Assembly (NCBI RefSeq): GCF_900129565.1
Contig: NZ_FQWD01000004.1
Span: forward strand, 434,001 to 498,000
Origin: Marisediminitalea aggregata
Lineage (GTDB): Bacteria; Pseudomonadota; Gammaproteobacteria; Enterobacterales; Alteromonadaceae
Direction: 5' to 3'
DNA: 64,000 bases
The position numbers and the translations under genes were made by a program. The first letter of the stretch is position 1, and each line of letters starts with the position of its first letter. Positions 49,619 to 59,143 of this stretch are shown one piece after another. A model generated the notes under the pieces. It was given only the letters and a program-made list of their open reading frames with translations, had not been told where the DNA came from and searched no databases.

Positions 49619-52408
49619 TTAGTTGCCTTCTCCCAATGGCGTAGCGTCCTGCTCATCGGCAATACCATCATTGTCTGAGTCTGTGTCAGCGACCAAGCCT
49701 GACTCAGCAATCTCCTGCTCTGTTGCGGTTGTCAGGAAGAAGTTCGGCAAACCGTCACTATCGGTATCAACATTGGCCACTTTGCTACCCGGATAGTCGT
49801 CTTTTTCTGCCCACACGACGGCAAGTTGAGCATACAGCTCGTATTGATCTGCGGTGGCGTTTACCTCACTGGCCGCGAACTGTTCTGCTTCAGCAAACAA
49901 TCCGGCGCGGGCGTTCGCTAACAGTATCAATGCCATAATGTCTTGCTGCTCATTGTCTGATAACTCAGTTACTGCAGCATTAATCGCCTTTAGAGTGCTG
50001 TGTAATTGGGTCTGAAATTGCGAGAAGAGCGCAGCAAACTCAGTAATGTCAGCAGCCTGTCTGCGCATTGCGGTTTTCACCGTATACAGTTTGAAATAAG
50101 AAGAAACATAATCGTCAGAACCGGTTATCCACAACAGCACTTCAAGATAACCTTCCAGCGCTTCAAGTGTGTTGCCTTCATCATCTTTCATTAAAGACAC
50201 AATACCGGTGAGCACAGAATTGCTCATAACAACGGCACTCTCGAATGCGCCATAATTGGCAGTCACGCTGGCAATATAGGCCTGAAATTCCAGGGCATCG
50301 ATATCAGAATCGAAAGACTGGGCAATAACCGACATGTCGCTGGCTAACGCATTCATAACTTCGGTATTTCCAGCTTCCGCATACAAAGTCAGCAGCGCCT
50401 GATACCCCTCAATGATGGCAGCATCTGACATTATATTTTGTTCAGGCTGATAGTAGTTCTCAGCAATACTCAAACACGTATTAAGCACTCCATTAACGTC
50501 ACCACCAGCCTTTTGATACAACCGTGACAAGCCTGCACAACCATAAGAACCCAGTGTCATTTTCGCACTTTCGCTGTAAATGTAGTCTTCGTCTGTGAGT
50601 ACAGTGAGGGCTTCATCCAGCACAGTTAGTGCTGCATCAAGATGTCCGCGATTTACAAGTAACCCCGCCGTTCTGATACCTGACCCGGAGCCTGCGCCTT
50701 GTTGAACCAGGAACTCGTAATAGTCGCGAAGATCGCCGTTCTCCTCAAAATGCGTTTTTACCGAGGCAAGTAAGTCACTAAAGTCTTCACCCTTTTCTGC
50801 CGCGGCTAAAACCTGATACATATGGATAAACACGATGGCGTCGTTATAGTTTCGCGTGCCTGGTTCGAGCAGCGCTAACGCCAGATTCGTTTCTGCGTCT
50901 GGATAGTAGTAAGCAAATAGTCCGGCCTGAATTTCTACGATTGACGAATAGCTACTCAAGGTTGCAGCTCCGTATTCAGACGCCTCAACATTGTAATTAG
51001 CGTCATACCCGCTAACGCCATACAGTGCGAGTGCTTCAGCCAGATACTGTTTGGCCTTTTCCGGCTGATTCAGGTACATGTAGTGCTCTGCTAACCAAGT
51101 GACGTACAAAACTCGCATTTGGTAAGAGTACTGCCCTTCGTAATCCCCCCGGGTAATAACCCGGTAACCTACTTCCATTGCGATGTCTTCTAACAAGCCC
51201 GCAGCTGTTAAAGCACTGTCTAAATCAGCATCGCTGCCGCTTTCGAAGTATGCGGTCTGCTGGTTAGAAACATTAATTCGGCTGGCAGACAATAAGCGAC
51301 CATATGCTGTTGAATACTCATCGTCATTAATCGCATCAGCGTAAATACGCACAGAGGTTAACATCGCATTTGCTGCATCGGCGTTACCGGACTCCTCATA
51401 ATCATTGATAAGCCCGATAAAGTAATTTGCATCACTGCTGGACAGGTTTGAAATACCTTTTTCTGCCAAATACTGGTTAAACAAGGCCACCGAAGATGCA
51501 CGCTTATCATCCCCCTCTTCAGTTAAGCCCAATGTATCCAGTCGCTCACCGACGGCCTGATAAGCCCTGGCCTGATCATCGAGTGTCGTGATTGCTGCAA
51601 TATTCGCATCGGCCTCACTGGCAAAGCCTGCCGTGGTGTAGCCCACGGCCAGGCCGGCTCGCACTTCGTTAAGCAAATCATCATCAATTATGTTTTCCAT
51701 ACGAGCTTCGGCTTGCTTCAAGTGAGATTGAGCCGAACTGTAGTAATAACTGAGTTTATCGGCGTTGGTGCTGAATGACGCGGCCAGGCTGATTTCGGCT
51801 TCAACGGGATCGCTGATCACGCCATCGGTAACAGCAATGGTGAAACTGCCGTCGATTTGCTCCAGTGTGTACGGTGTATATTCAAATTCCCCGGTTGCAC
51901 TGTTGATTTCAAGTTGGCCATTTTGCGGGGCAGTAATGACGGTTATGGTGATGTCGTCGCCGTCTGCATCGGTGATCTCAATCGAGCCCGTTGTGGTTCC
52001 CTGACTACTCACGGTCACCTGACTGGTGCCCACAACCGGAGCATCATTGACGTTCGTTACCGTGAAAGTTACCGTAGCGGTATCTGACAACTTCCCGTCT
52101 GACACCGTAACAGTAACGCTGTCTTCACCGAAGAAGTCCCCGTTTGGCGTATAGGTATAGCTACCATTGCCATTCAACTCAAACACACCATTGGACGCGG
52201 CTGACGCCAGGGTGAAATTCAACGTGTCGTTGCTATCCGGATCTGAGGCTGACAATGTGCCGGTTACCGATTCATCTTCTGACACCGTTGCGGCAAAACT
52301 ACTCTGACTAAAGGCTGGCGCCTTGTTTTCACTACCGCCACAGGCAACCAGTGAAGCTGCAATGGCTAACGCCAAAAGACTCCGGCTCTTGTTCTTACAC
52401 GTATTCAT
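49619..52408 (-). CDS. Large lipoprotein with cadherin-like and TPR-like regions
   Basis: 929 residues. Lipobox LVAC at about residue 22 (MNTCKNKSRSLLALAIAASL then VACGG). Two cadherin-like/VCBS-type repeats (about 30-220: DSNDTLNFTLASAASNGVFELNGNG, GDFFGEDSVTVTVSDG, DADGDDITITV). A long helical TPR-like part (about 225-880) with many QAEARM-, YLAEALALYG-type units. It ends with thrombospondin type 3-like calcium sites (DTDSDGLPNFF; DTDSDNDGIADEQDATPLGEGN). It is probably outer-membrane-anchored and faces the TonB receptor encoded directly after it (no intergenic gap). A substrate-binding partner of the receptor is inferred. First gene of the operon; an inverted repeat upstream may be a Fur site. 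Confidence 0.8.
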   Translation of the reverse strand: MNTCKNKSRSLLALAIAASLVACGGSENKAPAFSQSSFAATVSEDESVTGTLSASDPDSNDTLNFTLASAASNGVFELNGNGSYTYTPNGDFFGEDSVTVTVSDGKLSDTATVTFTVTNVNDAPVVGTSQVTVSSQGTTTGSIEITDADGDDITITVITAPQNGQLEINSATGEFEYTPYTLEQIDGSFTIAVTDGVISDPVEAEISLAASFSTNADKLSYYYSSAQSHLKQAEARMENIIDDDLLNEVRAGLAVGYTTAGFASEADANIAAITTLDDQARAYQAVGERLDTLGLTEEGDDKRASSVALFNQYLAEKGISNLSSSDANYFIGLINDYEESGNADAANAMLTSVRIYADAINDDEYSTAYGRLLSASRINVSNQQTAYFESGSDADLDSALTAAGLLEDIAMEVGYRVITRGDYEGQYSYQMRVLYVTWLAEHYMYLNQPEKAKQYLAEALALYGVSGYDANYNVEASEYGAATLSSYSSIVEIQAGLFAYYYPDAETNLALALLEPGTRNYNDAIVFIHMYQVLAAAEKGEDFSDLLASVKTHFEENGDLRDYYEFLVQQGAGSGSGIRTAGLLVNRGHLDAALTVLDEALTVLTDEDYIYSESAKMTLGSYGCAGLSRLYQKAGGDVNGVLNTCLSIAENYYQPEQNIMSDAAIIEGYQALLTLYAEAGNTEVMNALASDMSVIAQSFDSDIDALEFQAYIASVTANYGAFESAVVMSNSVLTGIVSLMKDDEGNTLEALEGYLEVLLWITGSDDYVSSYFKLYTVKTAMRRQAADITEFAALFSQFQTQLHSTLKAINAAVTELSDNEQQDIMALILLANARAGLFAEAEQFAASEVNATADQYELYAQLAVVWAEKDDYPGSKVANVDTDSDGLPNFFLTTATEQEIAESGLVADTDSDNDGIADEQDATPLGEGN

Positions 52409-52806
52409 CTCAGATCCTATAATATTTTATTCCAACATTAATCGGGGAGGAGAATATCACAGCAACACAAATGAGATCAATTATCATTTGCATTTAAGAT
52501 TAAAATATAGACAGTGTTGTCGTTGAATTGGTGATGGGATTACTCACAGTAAAACGAGAGCCAGATTAGCTAAAACACAACCGGAAACAGTAATGAAAAC
52601 GAAAAAATAAACTTTTTAATACAGAGTGTTGAAGTAAAATTCGCTTGCAGAAAATAGATTATAAACTGAGGCAGTGTGGACCTGAAAACAGTAAGATATG
52701 CCCCACCCTACCCACACTATCATTTATTTTGATGAGCGGACTGTGGTGCCGTCTATTATGACTAAATACGCTGATTATGCATTTAAGACAGTCATTAATA
52801 CTGTAA
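52409..52806. other. Intergenic region with possible Fur box; no gene
   Basis: About 398 bases, AT-rich, without a supported gene. It holds the inverted repeat CAAATGA (52468-52474) / TCATTTG (52484-52490) with nine bases between the arms, like the CAAAT/ATTTG arms of the two Fur boxes at 24.6 and 27.5 kb but only 10 of 19 to the classical Fur consensus. It probably controls the lipoprotein operon. Confidence 0.45.
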
Positions 52807-54519
52807 CTAACGGCTAAGCAACCAGGTTTGTAACAGCACAATTACCAGCAGAATGGCACTGACCCATTGCCACAGTAATACCGGGTTTCGTTCAATAAGG
52901 GGCGGTCGCTTTTCGGTCGCAACAATGTCTTTGGGGTTGTCCAGCGCCGCTTCAAATTCCGATAACGCATTGAAGCGTTTTTGCTGCTCCGGTTGCGTGG
53001 CTTTCTTTAAACAGATATCGATCCACGCGGGTAGGTCCGGGCGGTATTGCTTAATGCTCTGGTAGTGGAATTCGTTTGCACTTTCGGGAATATAATCTTT
53101 ATATTTAAAGGGCTTATAAGGCAACGCGCCACTAAGCATCTCGTATACAATCACCCCTAGCGAAAACATGTCGGTTCTAAAGTCACTGTGATTCTGGATC
53201 AGAAATTCCGGCGCAATATAGTTCACCGATCCCACTGGGTAGTCTTCATGGGTTTGTTCGCCGGTTTCCAGCAGAGACTTAACCAACACTGTGCCAAAAT
53301 CGATGAGTTTGACTTCACCGTGGGTAGTGATCATGACGTTTTCGGGCTTTATATCCCGATGCACCATGTCGTTGCGCTGAAACGTACGCAGCGCCACAAT
53401 GATCTGTTTAACAATACGTCGAACTGTGTCGATTGAGGGCGATGGGTTATCTATAATCCATTGGCGCAGGGATTGTCCTTCGATGTATTCACATACATGG
53501 TAGTAATACTGTGTATTCTCACGTCGCGGCAATACTTTCATTATGTGTGGGCTATCCAGGCTTTTGCCCACCCATTCTTCACGTAGAAAGCCACGCAGAA
53601 AAGTGGTGTCATCCTCGAACTTTTCAGTGGGTGTTTTCAGGCCGTAAACTGTGCCAGACTGCTCGTCCAGCACCTTGTACAAACTGGAACGCGTGCCGTT
53701 AAATACCTGTTCCAGTACCCGGTAGCCTTCCAGCTTTTGCCCTACTTCCAGCGCAGGCGGGATCACAAGATGATCGCCATGTGCAGACAATTCATGTACG
53801 TCTACCGCAGGTAAACTCTCCACTCTTGCAAGCAAACAACTGACATTGTCATCGCTGCCGGCATCTAACGCTGCTTGCACGATCTTACGCGCAGCCGCTT
53901 CGAGATCCTGAGAATCTGCAAGCAGTGTTTTCAACTGTTTGTTCGACAAAAAGCTATGTACCCCATCACTGGTAAGCACATACAGTTCACCCGGCTGCAG
54001 GGCAAACGAGGTGAAATCCACATCGAGTTTTGCGTCCAGACCAATGGCACGGGTCAGTACAAAGTTTGCTCGCTGTTTGGCCGTGTGATCGTTGGTAAGC
54101 AATTCGAGTTGGCCATGCTGAAACCGGTGGACCCGGGTATCACCCACATGCATTAAAAAACCCGTGGTCGACTTAAACACGAGGCTGCTGAATGTGGTGA
54201 GCATTTGACTGCTGCCGCCCACTGCATAGTCAAACTGACCGTGGCACCAGCGATTCAGACTGGTTAGGATTTTCCCCACCGAACGACTTACAGACCAACT
54301 GGGAGGGGTTTGCATGTAGTCAAAGATGAAATTGTTAACTACCGTGGTTGCCGCTTCTTTCGCTTTGCTACAGGCCGAGACACCGTCGGCTATTGCAACC
54401 ACAGCCCCTTTGTCGCGGAGCTGCTGCCCCTCGCCCTGCCAGGCAGCAAAGGCGTCCTGATTTTCAAACTTGATCCCCTGGCTGCTGTATCCGCCAAAAC
54501 TTACATTCAAATTTGCCAT
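52807..54519 (-). CDS. PP2C phosphatase fused to a Ser/Thr protein kinase, membrane-anchored
   Basis: 570 residues. N-terminal PP2C-type phosphatase (about 1-235): FGGYSSQGIKFENQDAF, VVAIADGVSACSKA and MHVGDTRVHRF, VLTSDGVHSFLS, GSDDNVS carry the metal-binding Asp residues. C-terminal kinase (about 265-525): the Gly-rich loop is degenerate (EQVFNGTRSSLYKVLD), the lysine is VYGLKTP, HRDIKPENVM and LIDFGTV are the catalytic and metal loops, and SVNYIAPEF is the activation segment. A C-terminal membrane helix (LLWQWVSAILLVIVLLQTWL) anchors it. The antagonistic domains in one chain resemble the kinase found beside the nitrate transporter in Pseudomonas assimilation operons (recall). Follows narK across a terminator. 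Confidence 0.9.
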   Translation of the reverse strand: MANLNVSFGGYSSQGIKFENQDAFAAWQGEGQQLRDKGAVVAIADGVSACSKAKEAATTVVNNFIFDYMQTPPSWSVSRSVGKILTSLNRWCHGQFDYAVGGSSQMLTTFSSLVFKSTTGFLMHVGDTRVHRFQHGQLELLTNDHTAKQRANFVLTRAIGLDAKLDVDFTSFALQPGELYVLTSDGVHSFLSNKQLKTLLADSQDLEAAARKIVQAALDAGSDDNVSCLLARVESLPAVDVHELSAHGDHLVIPPALEVGQKLEGYRVLEQVFNGTRSSLYKVLDEQSGTVYGLKTPTEKFEDDTTFLRGFLREEWVGKSLDSPHIMKVLPRRENTQYYYHVCEYIEGQSLRQWIIDNPSPSIDTVRRIVKQIIVALRTFQRNDMVHRDIKPENVMITTHGEVKLIDFGTVLVKSLLETGEQTHEDYPVGSVNYIAPEFLIQNHSDFRTDMFSLGVIVYEMLSGALPYKPFKYKDYIPESANEFHYQSIKQYRPDLPAWIDICLKKATQPEQQKRFNALSEFEAALDNPKDIVATEKRPPLIERNPVLLWQWVSAILLVIVLLQTWLLSR

Positions 54520-54528
54520 GCTTTATCC

Positions 54529-54562
54529 AAAAAAAGCACCTGCCTCTGGCGAGGACAGGTGC
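54529..54562 (-). terminator. Terminator between narK and the phosphatase/kinase gene
   Basis: On the minus strand, GCACCTG (54562-54556), loop TCCTCGCCAGAGG, CAGGTGC (54542-54536), then seven T. It separates two same-direction genes, so the second would need read-through or its own promoter. Confidence 0.85.
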
Positions 54563-54594
54563 ATTACCACACTTATGCCTGTTGGGTAATAAGG

Positions 54595-56061
54595 TTAACC
54601 TACGTGAATCAGTTCGACGGTACCGTCTTCGTTCACTTCGGTAATTGCGCCACTCGGCTCTTTCATAAAGAGTAACGCAATAAAGCCAAATGCGGCAGTC
54701 CCACTAATAACCAGGAAGAACGTAGACGCATCAACAAAAGAATAGATAGTCAGATAAGTTACCGCACCCACGTTACCGTAAGCACCGGTCATACCTGCAA
54801 TCTGGCCGGTGAGGCGGCGTTTAATAAGCGGCACAACCGCAAAGACCGCACCTTCACCTGACTGCACAAAGAACGAGCAGGCCATTACTGCCAGCACGGC
54901 CAGCCACACCGGCCAGTTCGCATCGATATGACTTAGTGTGAAGTAACCACCCGCCAGACCCGCAGTCAGAATAAGCAGGGTTTTCTTGCGACCAAAACGG
55001 TCAGAAATAATACCACCGCCAGGGCGTGACATCAGGTTCATAAAGGCATACATACCCGCCAACAAACCGGCTGTCGCCATCGACAACTCGAACGTTTCTG
55101 CAAAGAATGCAGGTAGCATGGATACCACGGCCAGCTCAGAACCGAAGGTAGCGAAGTACAGAATATTCAGCACCGCGACTTGCTTGAACTGATAGCGATG
55201 TTGCTCTGCGACCGGCTTCACAAAAATCTCGCGATTAACTTTGAAGTTGGAATACGCGTCGAAGCAATAAATTGCAAACAGCGCAACATAAATAAAGGTG
55301 CACACATCGGCCGACAACATGCCTACGCCATTCGGTGACAGCTTCCAGTTAAGCAGTGCCAGCGCCAGGTACATCGGCGTTTTCATAAATAACAGGAAAT
55401 AGAAATCGCCTTTGCTGGTGACTTCCATACCGCCGAGGTTTTTGGGTCGGAAATAAGTGGAGCCTTTAGGGGTATCGGTGACGTTGGTGTAATAAATCAC
55501 ACTGAAAATAACACACAGGACACCGGTAATTGCTACTGCATAACGCCAGCCGTCATCGCCACCAAATACTACAGCCAGTGTAGGTAAAGTGAAGGCTGCT
55601 GCCGCAGAGCCAAAGTTACCCCAGCCGCCGTATATACCTTCGGCCGTGCCCAGCTCTTTAGGCGGGAACCATTCGCTGACCATGCGAATACCGATAACGA
55701 AACCGGCACCGATAAAGCCCAGCGCAAAACGCGCAATGGCCATTTGGGTAAAGTCGCTGGCAAACGCGAATAAAAAACAGGGTACAGAGCAGATTGCCAG
55801 CAGGGAAGAGTAAACTAAACGCGGTCCGTATTTGTCAGTAAGCGCACCGATAATAACCCGGGCAGGTATGGTGAGCGCCACATTTAAAATCAGTAAGGTT
55901 TTCCATTCTTCCAGGCTCAGGCCCATGTCGCCCATGATCACCTGTTTAAGTGGGGCCATGTTAAACCACACTACGAAGGTAACGAAAAACACCATCCAGG
56001 AGAGGTGAAGTATTTTCATTTTCCCGGTGAAAGAGAAAATATTAAATTTATCTGCAGTCAT
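54595..56061 (-). CDS. narK: Nitrate/nitrite MFS transporter (NarK/NasA type)
   Basis: 488 residues, about twelve membrane helices. MFS signatures: VVWFNMAPLKQVIMGDMGL, ARVIIGALTDKYGPRLVYS, RFALGFIGAGFVIGIRMVSEWFPPKELGTAEGIYGGWGNFGSA (the nitrate signature region) and DRFGRKKTLLIL. It imports nitrate for assimilation or respiration. ATG 56061 begins MTADKFNIFSFTGKM; the longer frame to 56100 lies in the leader terminator. A sigma-54 promoter, NtrC-type half-sites and a terminator in the leader lie upstream. nirB, nirD and nasA are not visible nearby. Confidence 0.9.
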   Translation of the reverse strand: MTADKFNIFSFTGKMKILHLSWMVFFVTFVVWFNMAPLKQVIMGDMGLSLEEWKTLLILNVALTIPARVIIGALTDKYGPRLVYSSLLAICSVPCFLFAFASDFTQMAIARFALGFIGAGFVIGIRMVSEWFPPKELGTAEGIYGGWGNFGSAAAAFTLPTLAVVFGGDDGWRYAVAITGVLCVIFSVIYYTNVTDTPKGSTYFRPKNLGGMEVTSKGDFYFLLFMKTPMYLALALLNWKLSPNGVGMLSADVCTFIYVALFAIYCFDAYSNFKVNREIFVKPVAEQHRYQFKQVAVLNILYFATFGSELAVVSMLPAFFAETFELSMATAGLLAGMYAFMNLMSRPGGGIISDRFGRKKTLLILTAGLAGGYFTLSHIDANWPVWLAVLAVMACSFFVQSGEGAVFAVVPLIKRRLTGQIAGMTGAYGNVGAVTYLTIYSFVDASTFFLVISGTAAFGFIALLFMKEPSGAITEVNEDGTVELIHVG

Positions 56062-56090
56062 TGTTACTACCGTGTCCAAAAAACAAAATA

Positions 56091-56123
56091 AAAAGCCCAA
56101 TCCTGGCGACAGGATCGGGCTTC
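56091..56123 (-). terminator. Leader terminator (attenuator) in front of narK
   Basis: On the minus strand, AAGCCCGATCCTG TCGC CAGGATTGGGCTT, then TTTATTTTG. It lies in the 5' leader, between the sigma-54 promoter and the ATG, so it can be read as a premature terminator. Nitrate assimilation operons of Pseudomonas and Azotobacter are controlled by NasT (ANTAR) antitermination at such a site (known biology). Confidence 0.75.
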
Positions 56124-56185
56124 ATTACCAAACTTCATTCAAATTGTTAGCAAACGCCGGGCTTGCTTTATTTTGTTATGAAAAT

Positions 56186-56201
56186 AGCAATAACCGAGCC
56201 A
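56186..56201 (-). promoter_or_regulatory. Sigma-54 promoter of narK
   Basis: On the minus strand TGGCTCGGTTATTGCT: GG and GC 10 bases apart, TTGCT -12. A close match to TGGCACG-N4-TTGC. Start expected about 12 bases after the GC, near 56174, so the leader is about 113 nt to the ATG. Confidence 0.8.
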
Positions 56202-56264
56202 AATTTCAAAAACCATATATTACAGCAGGTTATAAAAATACGACTCACTATACACACTTTAGCA

Positions 56265-56303
56265 TGCACCAAAGATGGGAGAAATAGCGGTAATTATGCA
56301 CCA
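56265..56303. promoter_or_regulatory. Two NtrC-type half-sites upstream of narK
   Basis: TGCACCA at 56265-56271 and 56297-56303 (32 bp apart, three helical turns), each a perfect arm of the NtrC consensus; the partner arms are poor. They lie 65-115 bp upstream of the sigma-54 promoter. Confidence 0.6.
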
Positions 56304-56332
56304 AATACGCACAACCGCTCACGCCCAGTCTT

Positions 56333-59119
56333 TTATAATGCCGCTATTGTGTCGCGTTGAGCAGAAAGCTTAGCCAGTTGTGACTCTGCATCGGCCAGCT
56401 TGGCGCGCTCTTTCTCAATAACCGCTTCAGGGGCATTGCTCACGAATTTCTCGTTAGACAACTTACCTTTAGTGCGGGCTGCGTCTTTTTCGATTTTCTC
56501 CATGGCTTTAGCGATACGAGCCAGCTCGGCATCTTTGTCGATAAGGCCTGCCATTGGGATCAGGATTTCCATTTCTCCTACCAGCGCTGCAGCACTGGCC
56601 GGCGCTTCTTCGCCTTGTGCCAGTATGGTTACGCCTTCAAGACGTGCTAGACGGTCGATAAAGGTACGTGAAATACCCAGGCGACGCTCGTCTTCTTCAC
56701 TGGCGTTACGCAGTAATACCGACAGCGGCTTACTAGGCGCGATATCCATTTCACCACGGATATTACGGATGCCCACAATAAAGCGCTTCACCCACTCAAT
56801 GTCAGCTAGTACCTGCTCGTCTTGCTTACTGGTATCTACGGTTGGGAATGGCTGAACCATGATGCTGTCGCCGTCTTTAACTTCCAGCGCACTTAATGGT
56901 GCAACGCGTTCCCAAATAGTTTCAGTGATGAACGGCATTAATGGGTGCAGCAAGCGCAACAGGCTTTCCAGTACGTTGATTAACGTATGGCGCGTGCCGC
57001 GTTTTTCAGCGTCAGAGGCCTGATCATTATTCAGTACCGGTTTGGTTAATTCCAGGTACCAGTCACAGAACTGGTTCCAGGTAAACTCGTATACCGTTTG
57101 CGCAGCAATGTCGAAACGATACTCGCTGATGGCTTTTTCAAATTCCGCCAGCGTTTGCTGGAACTGTGCCCAAATCCAGCGATCTGCCAGACTCAGTACC
57201 AGTTCACCGCCGTCGCGACCGGTATCTTCAGTTTCAGTGTTCATTAACACGAAACGCGATGCGTTCCAGATCTTGTTACAGAAGTTGCGGTATCCTTCTA
57301 CCCGGCCCATATCGAAGTTGATATCGCGACTGGTAGACGCCATAGCCGCAAAAGTGAACCGCAGTGCGTCGGTACCGTAAGCGTGAATGCCGTCCGGGAA
57401 TTGCTTGCGCGTGCGCTTTTCAATTTTGGCTGCCAGCTGCGGCTGCATCATACCCGAGGTACGTTTAGCAACCAGTGACTCCAGATCAATACCGTCGATC
57501 AGATCGATTGGGTCCAGTACGTTCCCTTTCGACTTCGACATTTTGTCGCCGCTCTCATCGCGGATCAGACCGGTAATATAGATATCTTTAAACGGGATCT
57601 TGCCGGTAAAGCGCTTGGTCATCATGATCATTCTGGCAACCCAGAAGAAGATGATGTCAAAGCCGGTTACCAATACCGAAGACGGTACAAAGGTTTCCAG
57701 TTCTGGTGTTTTTTCCGGCCAGCCCATGGTGGCAAATGGCCACAACGCCGACGAGAACCAGGTGTCGAGTACGTCTTCGTCCTGACGCAGCACGACGCTG
57801 TCGTCCAGACCATTTTTGCTGCGTACTTCGGCTTCATCGCGACCAACATAAATGTTGCCGCTGTTGTCATACCATGCCGGAATCCGGTGACCCCACCACA
57901 GCTGACGCGAAATACACCAGTCCTGAATGTTGTGCATCCACTGGTAATAGGTCTTGCTCCAGTTTTCCGGTACAAAACGGATTTCACCGCTTTCCACTGC
58001 TTCGATTGCAGGCTTCGCCAGTTCTTCAATAGCTACATACCACTGATCAGTCAGGTACGGCTCAATAACAGCACCAGTGCGGTCGCCGCGCGGTACTTTT
58101 AACTTGTGATCATCGATTTTAACCAGTACGCCATCTTGTTCCAGCTGTTCCACTATGGCTTTACGCGCGTCAAAGCGGTCCAGGCCTCGGTAAGCTTCCG
58201 GTGCTTCGTCGTTCACTTTCGCATCTGGCGTGAAGATGTTGATCATAGGCAGGTTATGACGCTTGCCCATGTCGTAGTCGTTGAAGTCGTGCGCAGGGGT
58301 GATTTTCACGCAACCTGTGCCGAATTCCGGATCAACATAGTCGTCGGCAATGATTGGAATTAAACGGCCGGTAATAGGCAGCTTAATTTCTTTACCAATG
58401 TAGTCCTGATAGCGCTCATCATCCGGATGTACCGCCACAGCGGTGTCGCCCAGCATGGTTTCCGGGCGCGTGGTGGCAACCACAATGCTGCCACTGCCGT
58501 CAGCCAGTGGATAACGCATGTGCCACATGTGACCGGCTTCTTCTTCGTTCAGTACTTCCAGATCGGATACCGCCGTGTGTAGTACCGGATCCCAGTTTAC
58601 CAGGCGTTTGCCGCGGTAAATCAGGCCGTCTTCATGCAGTTTTACAAAGACTTCGGTTACCGCTTTAGACAGGTTTTCGTCCATGGTGAACACTTCACGA
58701 TCCCAGTCAGGCGATGTGCCTAAACGACGCATCTGGCTGGTGATGGTGCCACCCGAGTGTTCTTTCCACTCCCAGATTTTATCGACAAAGGCTTCGCGCC
58801 CCAGATCGTGACGGGTTTTGCCTTGTGCATTCAACTGACGTTCAACCACCATTTGCGTGGCGATACCAGCGTGGTCGGTACCTACCTGCCATAAGGTGTT
58901 GTCGCCTTTCATGCGGTGATAACGGGTCAGCACGTCCATAATGGTTTGCTGGAAGCCGTGACCCATGTGCAGACTACCGGTTACGTTTGGCGGCGGCAGT
59001 AAAATACAATACGGTTCTTGCGCGGGATCGCCTGAGGCCTTGGCTTTAAATAGTCCGTCGTTTTCCCAGCGTTGGTAACATTGCTGTTCAATGGAATGGG
59101 GTTCGTAGGTTTTGTCCAT
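56333..59119 (-). CDS. valS: Valyl-tRNA synthetase
   Basis: Class I aminoacyl-tRNA synthetase charging tRNA-Val. 928 residues from ATG 59119 ([13 protein letters not shown]); a 4-residue extension was not used. HIGH-type motif SLHMGHG (about 42-48), editing (CP1) domain, KMSKS motif DKMSKSKGN (about 555), anticodon-binding domain, and the C-terminal coiled coil typical of ValRS ([20 protein letters not shown]). Downstream of holC in the pepA-holC-valS order, as in E. coli. Confidence 0.98.
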   Translation of the reverse strand: MDKTYEPHSIEQQCYQRWENDGLFKAKASGDPAQEPYCILLPPPNVTGSLHMGHGFQQTIMDVLTRYHRMKGDNTLWQVGTDHAGIATQMVVERQLNAQGKTRHDLGREAFVDKIWEWKEHSGGTITSQMRRLGTSPDWDREVFTMDENLSKAVTEVFVKLHEDGLIYRGKRLVNWDPVLHTAVSDLEVLNEEEAGHMWHMRYPLADGSGSIVVATTRPETMLGDTAVAVHPDDERYQDYIGKEIKLPITGRLIPIIADDYVDPEFGTGCVKITPAHDFNDYDMGKRHNLPMINIFTPDAKVNDEAPEAYRGLDRFDARKAIVEQLEQDGVLVKIDDHKLKVPRGDRTGAVIEPYLTDQWYVAIEELAKPAIEAVESGEIRFVPENWSKTYYQWMHNIQDWCISRQLWWGHRIPAWYDNSGNIYVGRDEAEVRSKNGLDDSVVLRQDEDVLDTWFSSALWPFATMGWPEKTPELETFVPSSVLVTGFDIIFFWVARMIMMTKRFTGKIPFKDIYITGLIRDESGDKMSKSKGNVLDPIDLIDGIDLESLVAKRTSGMMQPQLAAKIEKRTRKQFPDGIHAYGTDALRFTFAAMASTSRDINFDMGRVEGYRNFCNKIWNASRFVLMNTETEDTGRDGGELVLSLADRWIWAQFQQTLAEFEKAISEYRFDIAAQTVYEFTWNQFCDWYLELTKPVLNNDQASDAEKRGTRHTLINVLESLLRLLHPLMPFITETIWERVAPLSALEVKDGDSIMVQPFPTVDTSKQDEQVLADIEWVKRFIVGIRNIRGEMDIAPSKPLSVLLRNASEEDERRLGISRTFIDRLARLEGVTILAQGEEAPASAAALVGEMEILIPMAGLIDKDAELARIAKAMEKIEKDAARTKGKLSNEKFVSNAPEAVIEKERAKLADAESQLAKLSAQRDTIAAL

Positions 59120-59143
59120 GGAGAGTCTCAAAGAATACCTGTG

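Noticed and set aside
52659-52841. 60-codon minus-strand frame after the kinase gene
   Set aside because: Very Cys/His/Ser-rich, without a ribosome site, overlapping the kinase 3' end; looks like chance.
56400-57785. Several plus-strand frames within valS
   Set aside because: Shadows of a high-confidence synthetase gene.
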